From assembly GCF_900104265.1 (NCBI RefSeq), contig NZ_FNJJ01000008.1:74000-137999 (forward strand): DNA of 64,000 nucleotides, written 5' to 3'. Source of the stretch: Ectopseudomonas guguanensis. Its GTDB lineage: Bacteria > Pseudomonadota > Gammaproteobacteria > Pseudomonadales > Pseudomonadaceae. The position numbers and the translations under genes were made by a program. Under the pieces are notes generated by a model. The model had not been told where the DNA came from. It ran no database searches and saw only the letters and a list, made by a program, of their open reading frames with translations. Shown here in pieces: positions 1 to 8,493 of the stretch. The number at the start of each line of letters is the position of its first letter. Positions within the stretch are counted from its first letter, which is position 1.

Positions 1-533
1 TGGCCGCTTTCGCTGTGCTGGAAGTGGTAGTGGATGCCTTCCTCCTCGCACAGGCGCTGGACGAAGTGCAGGTCAGTCTCGTCGTACTGCACGCAATAGT
101 CGCGCTGCGGGTAGACGCTGGGGCCTAGCTGGAACTGGTAGCGGCCCTCCACGATGCCGTGCTCTTCCAGCACCTGGGCGACGATCTGCGGCACCGTCAG
201 GTGCTGGAAGATGCGCTGGTTGGTGCGGTGCGCCAGGTAGGCGAGCTGCGGCACGATGGCCAGGCGATAGCGGGTCAGGCGTTTGCCGGACTCGCCCTGC
301 TCGACCCGGTGGATCAGGCCGTGGATGCCGTCGCCATTGGGGCTGAAGGCGAGGAAGGCGCGCTGGTGTAGCAGGCTGGCCAGATCGAGATCCGGGCGTT
401 CGCTGATCAGCTCGACATCGAAGCGATAGGGCTGGCTGATGGCCTCGCGGCCGTTGAATTCGAGCACCTGCAGATCGTGCTCGACGCCTTCGATGGTCAG
501 GCTGAAATGGGTTTCATTGGCCGGGTTGAACAT
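1..533 (-). CDS. vgrG: VgrG/TssI spike protein, N-terminal part (gene runs off the left edge)
   Basis: The minus strand from the ATG at 533 reads MFNPANETHFSLTIEG and stays open for 177 codons to the window edge. The sequence matches the N-terminal gp27-like part of VgrG: a LTIEG opening, a short conserved PYRFDVELIS stretch, RVEQGESG, then YPQRDYCVQYDETDLHFVQR and EEEGIHYHF. VgrG trimers form the puncturing tip of the T6SS tail on which PAAR proteins sit. The start lies 24 bp after the kinase stop and is preceded by AAAGGAT, so it is probably the last visible gene of the T6SS operon. The gp5-like needle and any C-terminal effector extension are outside the window. Confidence 0.93.
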   Translation of the reverse strand, partial: MFNPANETHFSLTIEGVEHDLQVLEFNGREAISQPYRFDVELISERPDLDLASLLHQRAFLAFSPNGDGIHGLIHRVEQGESGKRLTRYRLAIVPQLAYLAHRTNQRIFQHLTVPQIVAQVLEEHGIVEGRYQFQLGPSVYPQRDYCVQYDETDLHFVQRLCEEEGIHYHFQHSESG

Positions 534-557
534 GTACGTATCCTTTCGATTGAGTCC

Positions 558-1529
558 TTATGCCTTGCCCAGCCAGCGGCGCAGACGCGACGCCGGTGGC
601 CGGCGAAACGCGTCGAGCAGCTCGCTGCAGTCGATCTGCCGCTGGCTTTCGTCGAAGGCCAGCGCGGTGCGCAGGGCCTGCCAGCAGTGCAGCGGCACCT
701 GCGCCGGGCGTTGCAGCTGCCTGTCCAGCTCCATGCTCTTGGCCTGCTTGGCGCTGAGACGGCGAAACGGGTGTTGCCCGCTGGCCAGCTCGACCAGTAC
801 GCAGGCCAGCGCATAGACATCGGCAGCCGCCGACAGCGGCGCGCCTTCGAGCAATTCCAGCGCGGCGTAGCGCGGCGTCCAGGCGGCGATGCGGCTGCGG
901 CACAGGCGCGGCAGACCGGGCAGCAGGCCCTCCACCGGCTGGCCGAGACCATAGTCGAACAGGCGCAGGCCGTCTTCGGCCAGCATCACATTGCTGGGCT
1001 TGAGATCGCCATGCAGCACGCCCAGCTGATGCGAATAGCACAGGGCTTCGAGCAGCGGGATGGCAATACCGCGCAGTTCGTCCCAGGGCAGGCCCTCGGG
1101 GCGTTCGCAGAGCAGCTGATCGAGGGTCAGGCCGCGCAGCAGTTCCAGGGTGATGAAGGCGCGCTGGCTGGGAATGTCCACCTCGAAACCGAACAGACGC
1201 ACCACGTTGGGGTGGCTGAGCCGCGCGGTGAGGGCGAACTCGCTGTAGAGCAGGGCGTTGGCGTCCGGGTATTCGGCGAAGTCGTCGCTCAGGGTCTTCA
1301 GCGCGACATAGGGCTCGGGGTCGCCGAACTGTTCGCGCAACAGGTCGCGCGCGCGGTATACCGCGCCCATGCCGCCGACGCCGAGCAGACGCTCGATCTT
1401 GTAGCGGCCGCCGAGCACTTCCGGCAGCTCGCCGGGAGCCTGGCGCGGCGTTTCGCGCACAGGTTCCCTGGCAGCAGTGGCGGCCAGGGCGAAGTAGGTG
1501 AGGTCGCTGGCTTCGGCGGCTTCGATCAT
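558..1529 (-). CDS. stk1: Stk1/PpkA-type serine/threonine protein kinase of the T6SS locus
   Basis: This 323-residue protein has a Hanks-type kinase fold. The glycine loop LLGVGGMGAVYRA is at about residues 48-60, the ATP-binding lysine is in VALK (K78), and the catalytic loop HGDLKPSN is at 173-180. The metal-binding motif is DYG (192-194) in place of DFG. I see no transmembrane segment and no periplasmic sensor domain, unlike the larger PpkA of HSI-I, so a cytosolic Stk1-like kinase is more likely. Its ATG overlaps the phosphatase stop by 4 bp (ATGA), which suggests coupled translation. In related loci the kinase phosphorylates an FHA protein and the phosphatase reverses this; here that role is inferred from family and context. 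Confidence 0.9.
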   Translation of the reverse strand: MIEAAEASDLTYFALAATAAREPVRETPRQAPGELPEVLGGRYKIERLLGVGGMGAVYRARDLLREQFGDPEPYVALKTLSDDFAEYPDANALLYSEFALTARLSHPNVVRLFGFEVDIPSQRAFITLELLRGLTLDQLLCERPEGLPWDELRGIAIPLLEALCYSHQLGVLHGDLKPSNVMLAEDGLRLFDYGLGQPVEGLLPGLPRLCRSRIAAWTPRYAALELLEGAPLSAAADVYALACVLVELASGQHPFRRLSAKQAKSMELDRQLQRPAQVPLHCWQALRTALAFDESQRQIDCSELLDAFRRPPASRLRRWLGKA

Positions 1530-2254
1530 TGGCGGATCACCACGGCACTGAGGTTGTCACGGGCAGGGCCGTCGAGCACGCGCTGGAACAGGCGCTCCAC
1601 GGCCAGGTGCGGCGAAGGCAGGTTGAGGCAGGCGCCCAGCTCGTCGGCGGAAACGCCCTGGTAGAGGCCGTCGCTGCACAGCAGGAAGACGTCGCCGGGC
1701 AGCACGTCGAGTTCGAGGATGTCCAGCTGCAGGGTTTCGCTGGCGCCGATGGCGCGGGTCAGGGCATGCGCCGCCGGGTGACGCGCGGCCTCCTGCGGCG
1801 TCAGGCCCTGTTCGTCGATCAGTTGCTGCACCAGCGAATGGTCGCGGCTGAGCTGATACAGACGCGCACCGCGCCACAGGTAGCAGCGGCTATCGCCGGC
1901 CCAGACGCAGGCGGCGCGGTCGCCGTCGAGCAGCAGGGCGACCACGGTGCTGCCGATCACCGTGTCCGGGCGGTCGGCGGTTACCGTCAGCTCCTGGCCG
2001 AGGCGATGATTGAGCCGGTGCAGCGCCTGACGCAGCGCCACCAGACGCTGCTCCAGGCTGCCCTGCGCCAGCTCGGCCAGTTGCTCGACGATCAGGCGGC
2101 TGGCCAGGGCGCCGTTCTGGTGCCCGCCCATGCCGTCGGCCACCACCCACAGGCCCTGCTCGGGAAGGGCCAGGAAGGCGTCCTCGTTGCGCGCGCGCAC
2201 CTTGCCGGTGTCGGTGCGCGCGGCGCTGCGCCAGGCGTTGACGACTGCCGGCAT
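1526..2254 (-). CDS. stp1: PP2C-family Ser/Thr phosphatase (Stp1/PppA) of the T6SS locus
   Basis: This 242-residue PP2C phosphatase shows the expected metal-binding motifs: RARNEDAF near residues 20-27, VVADGMGGHQNG (37-48), WAGDSRCYLWRG in the middle, LCSDGLYQGV, and RDNLSAVVI near the C terminus. It has no signal peptide or membrane segment and should act in the cytosol. It overlaps tssM by one base (TGATG) and the kinase gene by four bases, so kinase and phosphatase are probably made together. The family role is to dephosphorylate T6SS regulatory proteins and dampen the kinase signal; the target here is inferred. Confidence 0.92.
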   Translation of the reverse strand: MPAVVNAWRSAARTDTGKVRARNEDAFLALPEQGLWVVADGMGGHQNGALASRLIVEQLAELAQGSLEQRLVALRQALHRLNHRLGQELTVTADRPDTVIGSTVVALLLDGDRAACVWAGDSRCYLWRGARLYQLSRDHSLVQQLIDEQGLTPQEAARHPAAHALTRAIGASETLQLDILELDVLPGDVFLLCSDGLYQGVSADELGACLNLPSPHLAVERLFQRVLDGPARDNLSAVVIRQ

Positions 2255-5200
2255 CAGAGCGTCGCCGGCAGCTTGAAGCTGCGCAGCAGGCCGATGTCGA
2301 ACGGGTTCGGCGAACGCTGGCTGTGCAGCAGGTAGTTGGCGTGCAGGCCGCCGAGGTTGGCCTTGAGGATCAGCACGTCACGACCGCTGTGGTAGTCCAC
2401 GTCCATCAGGTCGAGCAGGCGGAACAGCGACCAGGGGCCGGTGTTCTTCTCGATGCCGACGCGGCGACCGCCGAGTTCCTCGACCACCAGGCTGGTGCGG
2501 TCTTCCTCGCTTGCCGCCGGCCAGCGGAAGGCGGTGGCGACGATCGGGCCGTGGCGGTATTCCAGCTGTTGCTTGCCGAAGCGGAAGTCGGCGCGGCTCA
2601 GGCTGGAGTCCAGCGAGTAGGGCTCGAGCTTGAACAGCACCTGCGGCTCGGCCGGGTTCTCGGCGAAGAAGCTGCGGCGGATCACCTGGGCGCGGCTCAT
2701 CTGCAGGAGGAACTCGCGCGACAGCGGCAGGCCGCGGCCATCGACGCGGCGCAGGCGATACTCGTCGGCGCTGCCGCTGACGAAGGGGCGCAGGTACTGG
2801 TCGAAGAAGCGCTCGGCGATGCCCTGGGCCTTGAAGAACTCGCGGAAATCCGCCACTGCCACGTCGCTCTCGCTGTGCGCGCTGAACGGATAACGCTGCT
2901 TCAGCGAGTTGTCGTAGGCGGCGTACAGCTCGCTCTGATAGCGCTGGTTGAGGAAGTGGTAGGCGTCGTTGAGCACCAGGGTCCAGCTGTCCTCGGCCAG
3001 CAGCGCCAGCCAGTTGCCCACCGGCTGCGGCAGGCGCGCGGCGGCGCTGCGCACCTGGTTGATCGCATCGCGCTTGCCGGCCATGCGCGCCTTGGCCATC
3101 TCGAACGCGGCCTGGTCGCTGGCACCGGCATTGGCCAGGCTGGCCAGCTGGCGCTGCAGTTCGTCCAGCGCCTGCAGGCTGGCGGCCAGTTCGATACCGG
3201 CACCGCCGTTTTCATCGAGCAGCTTGTGCAGTACCTCGAAGCGGCGTTCCAGGGTCTTGCGCGCGGTGTCCGGGGTGTTCTTGGCCAGGGCCTGCTGCGC
3301 CTGTTCGGCGGCGGCGCTGGCCAGCTTGGCGGCCTTGCCCAGCTTGCCCTTGGCGCCTTCCAGCGCTTCGGCGGCGGCACCAGCGTCGTCGGCGGCCTCG
3401 GCCAGGCCCTTGAAGCGGGTGTTGTCGCGCACTTCCACCAGCAGTTGCAGCAGCGGCGAGTTGGCCGCGGTCAGGCCGCTGAGCAGGGCGGCGCCACGGC
3501 CGGCACTGCCGATCGGCTCCAGGCTGAGCTGGGCGATGGCCTCGCCCCAGTAGTTGCCGTAATCGCGGAAGTACAGCTGCTCCAGCTCCACCATCAGGCG
3601 GCCGAGGTCGCCAGCGCTGAGGCTCTCGCCCTCGCCCAGCACCCAGTTGTCGCGCAGGATCTCGCGCACCAGGTTGCCGCCCTGGGCGGTGAAGGTCTTG
3701 CTGTAGCCGGCCTGGGTGTAGAAGCCGGGGATGGCGTAGTCGCTGCCATTGATCAGCCCGGCCTGCGGCCCGAGCTTCTGGCTCAGACGGTAGTCCGGCA
3801 GGCTGCGCGCCTGTTCGCGCAGCATGCGATAGACCACACCCGCCAGCGACTCGCTGCGCAGCACCTGGCGCGCCTGGGCGACCAGCTGGGCGTTGAGCGC
3901 ATAGGGCGCGAAGGACTCGTCGAGCAGACGGGCGAAATGGGTGTTGAGGCCGTGCTGCGCCGGGCTGTTGCCGGCATAGCGCAGCGACCAGTCGGCGGCC
4001 ACCCACTCCTTGAGGAAGGCGGCGTCGCGGCGCTCTTCCAGATTGAGCATCAGGTAGGCGCGCAGGCTGCCGAGCAGGCGCTCGCGGTCGCCGAGGTTGG
4101 CGCGGATCTGCGCCTCCAGCTGGCGCGCCACACGTGGCAGCAGCAGGGTTTCCAGCTCGGCGCGGTAGGTCGAATAAACGGCCGGATTGACCGCTTCACC
4201 CTGGAACAGGCCGGTACGCTGCAGGTAGGACACCTCGCCCTTGGGCGGGAACACCAGGGTGGCGGCGTAGCTGCTGTCCAGCGCCTTGAGGGTCTGCAGG
4301 GCGTCGTCCTGCGGGTTGAGCGCCTGGTGCTCGCGGGTGAGCTTCTGGGCGATCTCGCGCAGTTCTTCCAGGCGCCCGTGGTTGGCCGAGAAACCGCTGG
4401 CCCAGAGCACGCCGAACAGCGCCAGCACGGCGAAGGCGGTGGCGTACATGGCGCGCTGGCCCCAGTCGATGCGGCGCACTTCCTTCTGGTCGAGCCCGGC
4501 CAGGTCGGCCTCGGGGAAGATCACCCGGCTGAGCAGGTGGTTGATGAAGCGTGCACGGCCGGTGCGGAAGGTCGGCAGGGCGCTGCCGGCCAGGCCGAGG
4601 TTGCGGCCGATGCCGGCGGTGAGCGGGTCGAGCTGTTCGTTGAGCTGCGGTGCGCTGGTCAGGTAGAAACCGCGCAGCTTGCTGGCGCGCTGGTAGCGGT
4701 TGCCGGCGAAGGCCAGCTCGATGAACAGGCACAGGCGCTCGCCGATCTGGCCGAGCTGGTGCGGGAAGTCGAGGATGCGACCACGGCGCTGGGTATCGCG
4801 CTCCTGGTGCATGCGCAGAATCACCTGGCTGTTGAGGCGGCGCAGCAGTTCCTCGAACTCCTGGCGCACCACGGCCACGTCGCTGGCATTCTGCTCCTTG
4901 CGGAAGCTGGCGCCGAGCACCTGCTCGCTCTCCTCGCGCGACAGCTGGTCGAAGAACTCGTCGAAGCCCAGCACCTTGTCGGCCTTGCTCAGCACCAGGT
5001 AGACCGGCACGTCGGCGCCCAGGCGCTGGTGGATCTCGTGCAGGCGCTGGCGGGTCTGGCGGGCCAGGGTTTCCAGCTCCACCTCGCTGCCGCCCTGCAG
5101 CTGTTCGACCGGGATGCTCACCAGTACGCCGTTGAGCGGGCGCGCGCGGCGCTGGCGCAGCAGGCCGAGCAGGGTGCCCCAGGCGCGGCCGTCGACCTGC

Positions 5201-5793
5201 GCGTCGGGCTGGGTCAGGTAGCGCCCGGCGGTATCGATCAGCACGGCGTGGTCGGCGAAGTACCAGTCGGCATAACGGGTGCCGGAGACGTCCTTGGTCA
5301 GGCGCTGGCTGTCGCCGCGGTTGAGCGGGAAGTCCAGACCGGAGAAGTCCAGCAGGCTGGTCTTGCCGCTGCCCTGCGGGCCGAGCAGCAGGTACCAGGG
5401 CAGGTCGTTGCGCCACTTCTCGCTGCGCCCGCGGTACAGGCTGGAGCGCTTGAGGGTGCGCAGGGCGTCCTTGAAGCGGTGGCGCAGCTCGTTCTGCTCC
5501 TCGCTGATCTGCTCCTCACGACGCAGGCGCTCCTGCGCCTCGGCGTCGTTCTCCTCGGCCTTCTTGCGTGCGGTGGCGCGCCAGCTGGCGAATACCATGG
5601 CCAGGCCCCAGAGCAGGAACAGCAGGCTGATGGTCAGCAGGCGGCTGGTGGCCGACTCCCAGAACTTGTAGTCGTCGACCGCCAGCAGCGGGCCGACGAA
5701 CCACACCAGCAGGGCGAGGACCAGCACCAGCAGCAGGCTCCAGACCCAGGTCTTGCGGAAAAAGGCGCCAAGTTTGGCGAAGAAGCTCTTCAT
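2254..5793 (-). CDS. tssM: TssM (IcmF-like) inner-membrane protein of the T6SS membrane complex
   Basis: This 1179-residue protein has the TssM layout. There are two N-terminal membrane segments (about residues 16-40 and 52-70), then a cytosolic NTPase-like domain with an intact Walker A motif GPQGSGKTS (138-146). A third membrane segment follows near 445-465, then a long periplasmic domain ending in the conserved C-terminal region. It builds the TssJLM complex that anchors the baseplate to the envelope. Its start overlaps the tssL stop by four bases and its stop overlaps the phosphatase start, consistent with one tightly packed operon. An intact Walker A is not universal in this family, so ATP binding is plausible here. 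Confidence 0.97.
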   Translation of the reverse strand: MKSFFAKLGAFFRKTWVWSLLLVLVLALLVWFVGPLLAVDDYKFWESATSRLLTISLLFLLWGLAMVFASWRATARKKAEENDAEAQERLRREEQISEEQNELRHRFKDALRTLKRSSLYRGRSEKWRNDLPWYLLLGPQGSGKTSLLDFSGLDFPLNRGDSQRLTKDVSGTRYADWYFADHAVLIDTAGRYLTQPDAQVDGRAWGTLLGLLRQRRARPLNGVLVSIPVEQLQGGSEVELETLARQTRQRLHEIHQRLGADVPVYLVLSKADKVLGFDEFFDQLSREESEQVLGASFRKEQNASDVAVVRQEFEELLRRLNSQVILRMHQERDTQRRGRILDFPHQLGQIGERLCLFIELAFAGNRYQRASKLRGFYLTSAPQLNEQLDPLTAGIGRNLGLAGSALPTFRTGRARFINHLLSRVIFPEADLAGLDQKEVRRIDWGQRAMYATAFAVLALFGVLWASGFSANHGRLEELREIAQKLTREHQALNPQDDALQTLKALDSSYAATLVFPPKGEVSYLQRTGLFQGEAVNPAVYSTYRAELETLLLPRVARQLEAQIRANLGDRERLLGSLRAYLMLNLEERRDAAFLKEWVAADWSLRYAGNSPAQHGLNTHFARLLDESFAPYALNAQLVAQARQVLRSESLAGVVYRMLREQARSLPDYRLSQKLGPQAGLINGSDYAIPGFYTQAGYSKTFTAQGGNLVREILRDNWVLGEGESLSAGDLGRLMVELEQLYFRDYGNYWGEAIAQLSLEPIGSAGRGAALLSGLTAANSPLLQLLVEVRDNTRFKGLAEAADDAGAAAEALEGAKGKLGKAAKLASAAAEQAQQALAKNTPDTARKTLERRFEVLHKLLDENGGAGIELAASLQALDELQRQLASLANAGASDQAAFEMAKARMAGKRDAINQVRSAAARLPQPVGNWLALLAEDSWTLVLNDAYHFLNQRYQSELYAAYDNSLKQRYPFSAHSESDVAVADFREFFKAQGIAERFFDQYLRPFVSGSADEYRLRRVDGRGLPLSREFLLQMSRAQVIRRSFFAENPAEPQVLFKLEPYSLDSSLSRADFRFGKQQLEYRHGPIVATAFRWPAASEEDRTSLVVEELGGRRVGIEKNTGPWSLFRLLDLMDVDYHSGRDVLILKANLGGLHANYLLHSQRSPNPFDIGLLRSFKLPATL

Positions 5794-6671
5794 TTCACGT
5801 CATCCATGCTGACACCCGAGGCCGGGTCGAGTTGCTGATACGGCTTGAGGACGGTGTCGCGCTGCTCGCCGAGCACCCAGGCGAAACCGGCGTACATCAT
5901 CACCAGGCACATCAGGGTGAACAGCGCCACCAGCCACCACGGCACGATGCGCACCAGGCGCCGGCGGGTGTCCTTCAGGCCCTGCCAGTGCGGCGAGACT
6001 TCGCGCGGCACATCGCCGCGCAGCTGGCGGATCTGCCGATAGAGGCTGTCGCGCACCGCTTCCAGCTCGAGCATGCCGCGCGGCAGCACGCGGTACTTGC
6101 CCTCGAAACCGAGCGACAGGCACAGGTACATCAGCTCCAGCATCGGCAGGTGCTTGACCGGGTTGCGCGACAGGCGCTCGAGCAGCTGGAAGAACTTCTC
6201 GCCGCCGAAGGTCTCGTTGTGGAAGGAGGACAGCAGGCTCATCTGCGACCACTGGCTCTCGTTGCCCCAGGGCGTGGTCACCACGGCCTCGTCGACCACG
6301 GTGCACAGCACGTAGCGCGCGGCCATCACCTGGCTGCTTTCCGCGCCATCATGCAGGGCGCGGTGTTCGAACAGCTTGATCTCGCGAGTCAGGCGCTGGT
6401 TGAGGGCGTCCAGGTCCTCGCTTTCAAAGCTGTGCTTGAGCCGCACCACTTCCGAGAGCAGCGCGGAGGCCGCCGCCACCAGCGGGTTGAGGCTGATGTT
6501 GAAGCTCTCCGCCGGGCGCAGGCGCGCGGCGAAGATCATGCGCTCTTCCAGCTGCTCGAACTTCGGCGGCGCGCTGAAGTCGGTCAGCGGGCTTTCGGCG
6601 CGGGCTTCGCCCTTGCGGTTGAGGATGACCGTCTTGTCATCCTGGCCATATTCCATTTCCTTGATGGTCAT
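5790..6671 (-). CDS. tssL: TssL (DotU/IcmH-like) inner-membrane protein of the T6SS
   Basis: This 293-residue protein has a cytosolic DotU domain (about 50-235) with the typical NPLVAAASALL and YVLCTVVDEAV stretches. A single C-terminal membrane anchor (about 245-270, VALFTLMCLVMMYAGFAWVL) is followed by a short tail. There is no OmpA-like peptidoglycan-binding extension, so cell-wall anchoring would need a partner. It forms the inner-membrane platform with TssM and contacts TssK. The ATG at 6671 is preceded by AGGA at proper spacing. The gene sits 2 bp after tssK and overlaps tssM by 4 bp. Confidence 0.96.
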   Translation of the reverse strand: MTIKEMEYGQDDKTVILNRKGEARAESPLTDFSAPPKFEQLEERMIFAARLRPAESFNISLNPLVAAASALLSEVVRLKHSFESEDLDALNQRLTREIKLFEHRALHDGAESSQVMAARYVLCTVVDEAVVTTPWGNESQWSQMSLLSSFHNETFGGEKFFQLLERLSRNPVKHLPMLELMYLCLSLGFEGKYRVLPRGMLELEAVRDSLYRQIRQLRGDVPREVSPHWQGLKDTRRRLVRIVPWWLVALFTLMCLVMMYAGFAWVLGEQRDTVLKPYQQLDPASGVSMDDVK

Positions 6672-6673
6672 CG

Positions 6674-8005
6674 TCAGTTCCTGATCGCCCAGAATTTCAG
6701 CTCAAGCCCGGAGAACTCGCCGGACACGTGGAAGGCGAAGCCGCCGGAGCGTTCCAGCTGCGCCAGTTCCTCGGAGCTGAGCTCCAAGGCGAAGTAGGTC
6801 TTGCCCGAGTGGAAGGGGATCTGCCGCGGTGCCACCGGCAGCGGTTTGACCTTGATCCCCGGCAGGTGCAGGTTGACCAGCTGGCGGATGCGCTCCACCG
6901 GGCCGACCTTGAGGTGCGCCGGCAGGCGCTGGCGCAGCTCCTCGGAGTCGCACTGGGCGCTGGCGGCGAGCACGAAGCTGGAGGTGCCGAGCAGCTTGTG
7001 GTCGTGCAGCGGCGACACCTGAATGCCGTACTGGCGCTGCTGCAGGAGCATCTCGATGGCGTGCTGTTCGAGCACCATCGACAGCACCTGGCGAATGGCG
7101 TCCATCAGCTTGCGAAAGCTCATGCCCTGGTCGCTGTGCAGGTAGCGGCCTTCCAGACGCGGGCGCTTGGTCTCGCTGGAGAAGGTGGCCAGCTCGCCGA
7201 GCAGGCCGACCAGCTCGCGGTAGATCAGCTCCGGGTGCACCTGCTCGACGCCCAGGTGGTGACGCAGGATCGGCTCGTAGCGGTTGATCAGCTGCAGCAT
7301 CATGAAATCGCCGACCTCGGCGCCGCCCACCTTGCCGGTGGCGCGGATGCGCTCGGCGAGGATGTCGCCGCGGTGGGCGAGCATGCTGATCACTTCCTTG
7401 AGGCAGGAGAGCAGGTAGCCGGAAGCCTGGAAGTTGACGTAGGTCGGGCTGAATTCCGGGTCGAGGCTGATGACCCCGTCCGGCGTGGTGTCGAGCACCT
7501 CGCACAGCTTGAGCTTCACATAGGCCTGGTCGCTCTGCTGCTCGCCGAGCAGCAGGCGGAAATCCGGGCGGCCGGTGCTGACCTGGCTGACGCTGCTGTC
7601 GCCGGCGTTGCAGTCGGCGACTTCCTCGTCGAAGGCGACGTAGCGCGCCAGCACGTCCTTCTGCTCCGGGCGGCGGCTCTCGATATGGTTGCCGGTGACC
7701 AGGGGCAGCGCCAGGTACACCGGGGTGTTGCCGGTGTTCGGCGGCACGTCCAGGCCCAGCGGCTCACGCTCGGCGCCGAGGTCGAACAGGCTGCCGTCGG
7801 GCAGCACGCCGCTGGCCTTGCTCACTACCAGCTTGCCCATGTTGAGGAACTGGCGGTCGATCTCCAGTTCGAAGAAGCCCCAGGCGTAACTGTCCAGTTT
7901 CTGCGTGCGTACCTTGAGCTGGTGCTCGAAGTAGCGATCGTTCTGCTGGAAGTGCTGCGGGCGCAGCAGCATGCCTTCCTGCCAGATGACTTTATGCTGG
8001 CTCAT
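6674..8005 (-). CDS. tssK: TssK baseplate-to-membrane connector of the T6SS
   Basis: This 443-residue protein begins MSQHKVIWQEGMLLRPQHFQ, the hallmark opening of TssK (ImpJ/VasE family), and keeps the family length. TssK trimers link the TssEFG baseplate wedge to TssL/TssM. The C-terminal region has the conserved features of the receptor-binding-like head (PLPVAPRQIPFHSGKTYFAL, then a short end). It is soluble. The gene overlaps tssJ by four bases and is followed almost at once by tssL, so the J-K-L-M components are translated from one compact mRNA. Confidence 0.96.
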   Translation of the reverse strand: MSQHKVIWQEGMLLRPQHFQQNDRYFEHQLKVRTQKLDSYAWGFFELEIDRQFLNMGKLVVSKASGVLPDGSLFDLGAEREPLGLDVPPNTGNTPVYLALPLVTGNHIESRRPEQKDVLARYVAFDEEVADCNAGDSSVSQVSTGRPDFRLLLGEQQSDQAYVKLKLCEVLDTTPDGVISLDPEFSPTYVNFQASGYLLSCLKEVISMLAHRGDILAERIRATGKVGGAEVGDFMMLQLINRYEPILRHHLGVEQVHPELIYRELVGLLGELATFSSETKRPRLEGRYLHSDQGMSFRKLMDAIRQVLSMVLEQHAIEMLLQQRQYGIQVSPLHDHKLLGTSSFVLAASAQCDSEELRQRLPAHLKVGPVERIRQLVNLHLPGIKVKPLPVAPRQIPFHSGKTYFALELSSEELAQLERSGGFAFHVSGEFSGLELKFWAIRN

Positions 8006-8493
8006 CGGCTGCGCTCCTGCTCGGCATCGAGGTTGCGGATGCCGCGCTCGTCGAGGCGCAGGCGCGCCTGGTTGCGCTGCTGCTCGTCGATGGCGATGAC
8101 GTAGCGCCAGTTGGCTTCCGGCAGGTCGCGGTAGGCGGCGAGCACGCCGACATAACGGCTGCCTTCACCCACCGAGAGTTTCAGCTCGCGGGTCTCGCCC
8201 GGGCGCAGCTCCAGTTCCTCGAGGGTCACCAGGTCCGGCGCCAGGGCCTCCTTGGGGCGCTGGTAGAGGGAGAAGAAATCGGCGTTCTCGAAGGCCACCG
8301 GGTGCTTGAGCTCCATCAGGCGCAGCACGATGGGCGAGGGGCGGCCGTGCAGGTCCGGGTTGAGCTGGTCGCTGCCGGCCAGGCTCAGGTCCAGCTTGGT
8401 CATGCTCGAATAGGGCGACAGCGCGGCGCAGCCGGCCAGGCTCAGCAGTGCGGCGATGAAGGCGAGGGAAAGCAGGCGAGGCATGGGCATCAT
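8002..8493 (-). CDS. tssJ: TssJ outer-membrane lipoprotein of the T6SS
   Basis: From the ATG at 8493 the product is 163 residues with a lipoprotein signal peptide (RLLSLAFIAALLSLAGC, lipobox LAGC). The mature part fits TssJ/Lip: a beta-sandwich-type domain with LDLSLAGSDQLNPD, then SPIVLRLMELK, and later ELELRPGETRELKL. TssJ sits in the outer membrane and caps the periplasmic part of TssM. Three in-frame ATGs are close together (8493, 8490, 8484). I chose 8493 because it gives a 4-bp ATGA overlap with the fha stop, but 8490 or 8484 would give nearly the same protein. Confidence 0.92.
   Translation of the reverse strand: MMPMPRLLSLAFIAALLSLAGCAALSPYSSMTKLDLSLAGSDQLNPDLHGRPSPIVLRLMELKHPVAFENADFFSLYQRPKEALAPDLVTLEELELRPGETRELKLSVGEGSRYVGVLAAYRDLPEANWRYVIAIDEQQRNQARLRLDERGIRNLDAEQERSR

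Noticed and set aside
2323..5838. A very long plus-strand open frame (over 1100 codons) antisense to tssM
   Set aside because: The translation is rich in Ala, Gln, Val, Leu and Gly in the way typical of antisense frames of GC-rich genes, with no recognisable domain. tssM on the other strand is unambiguous.
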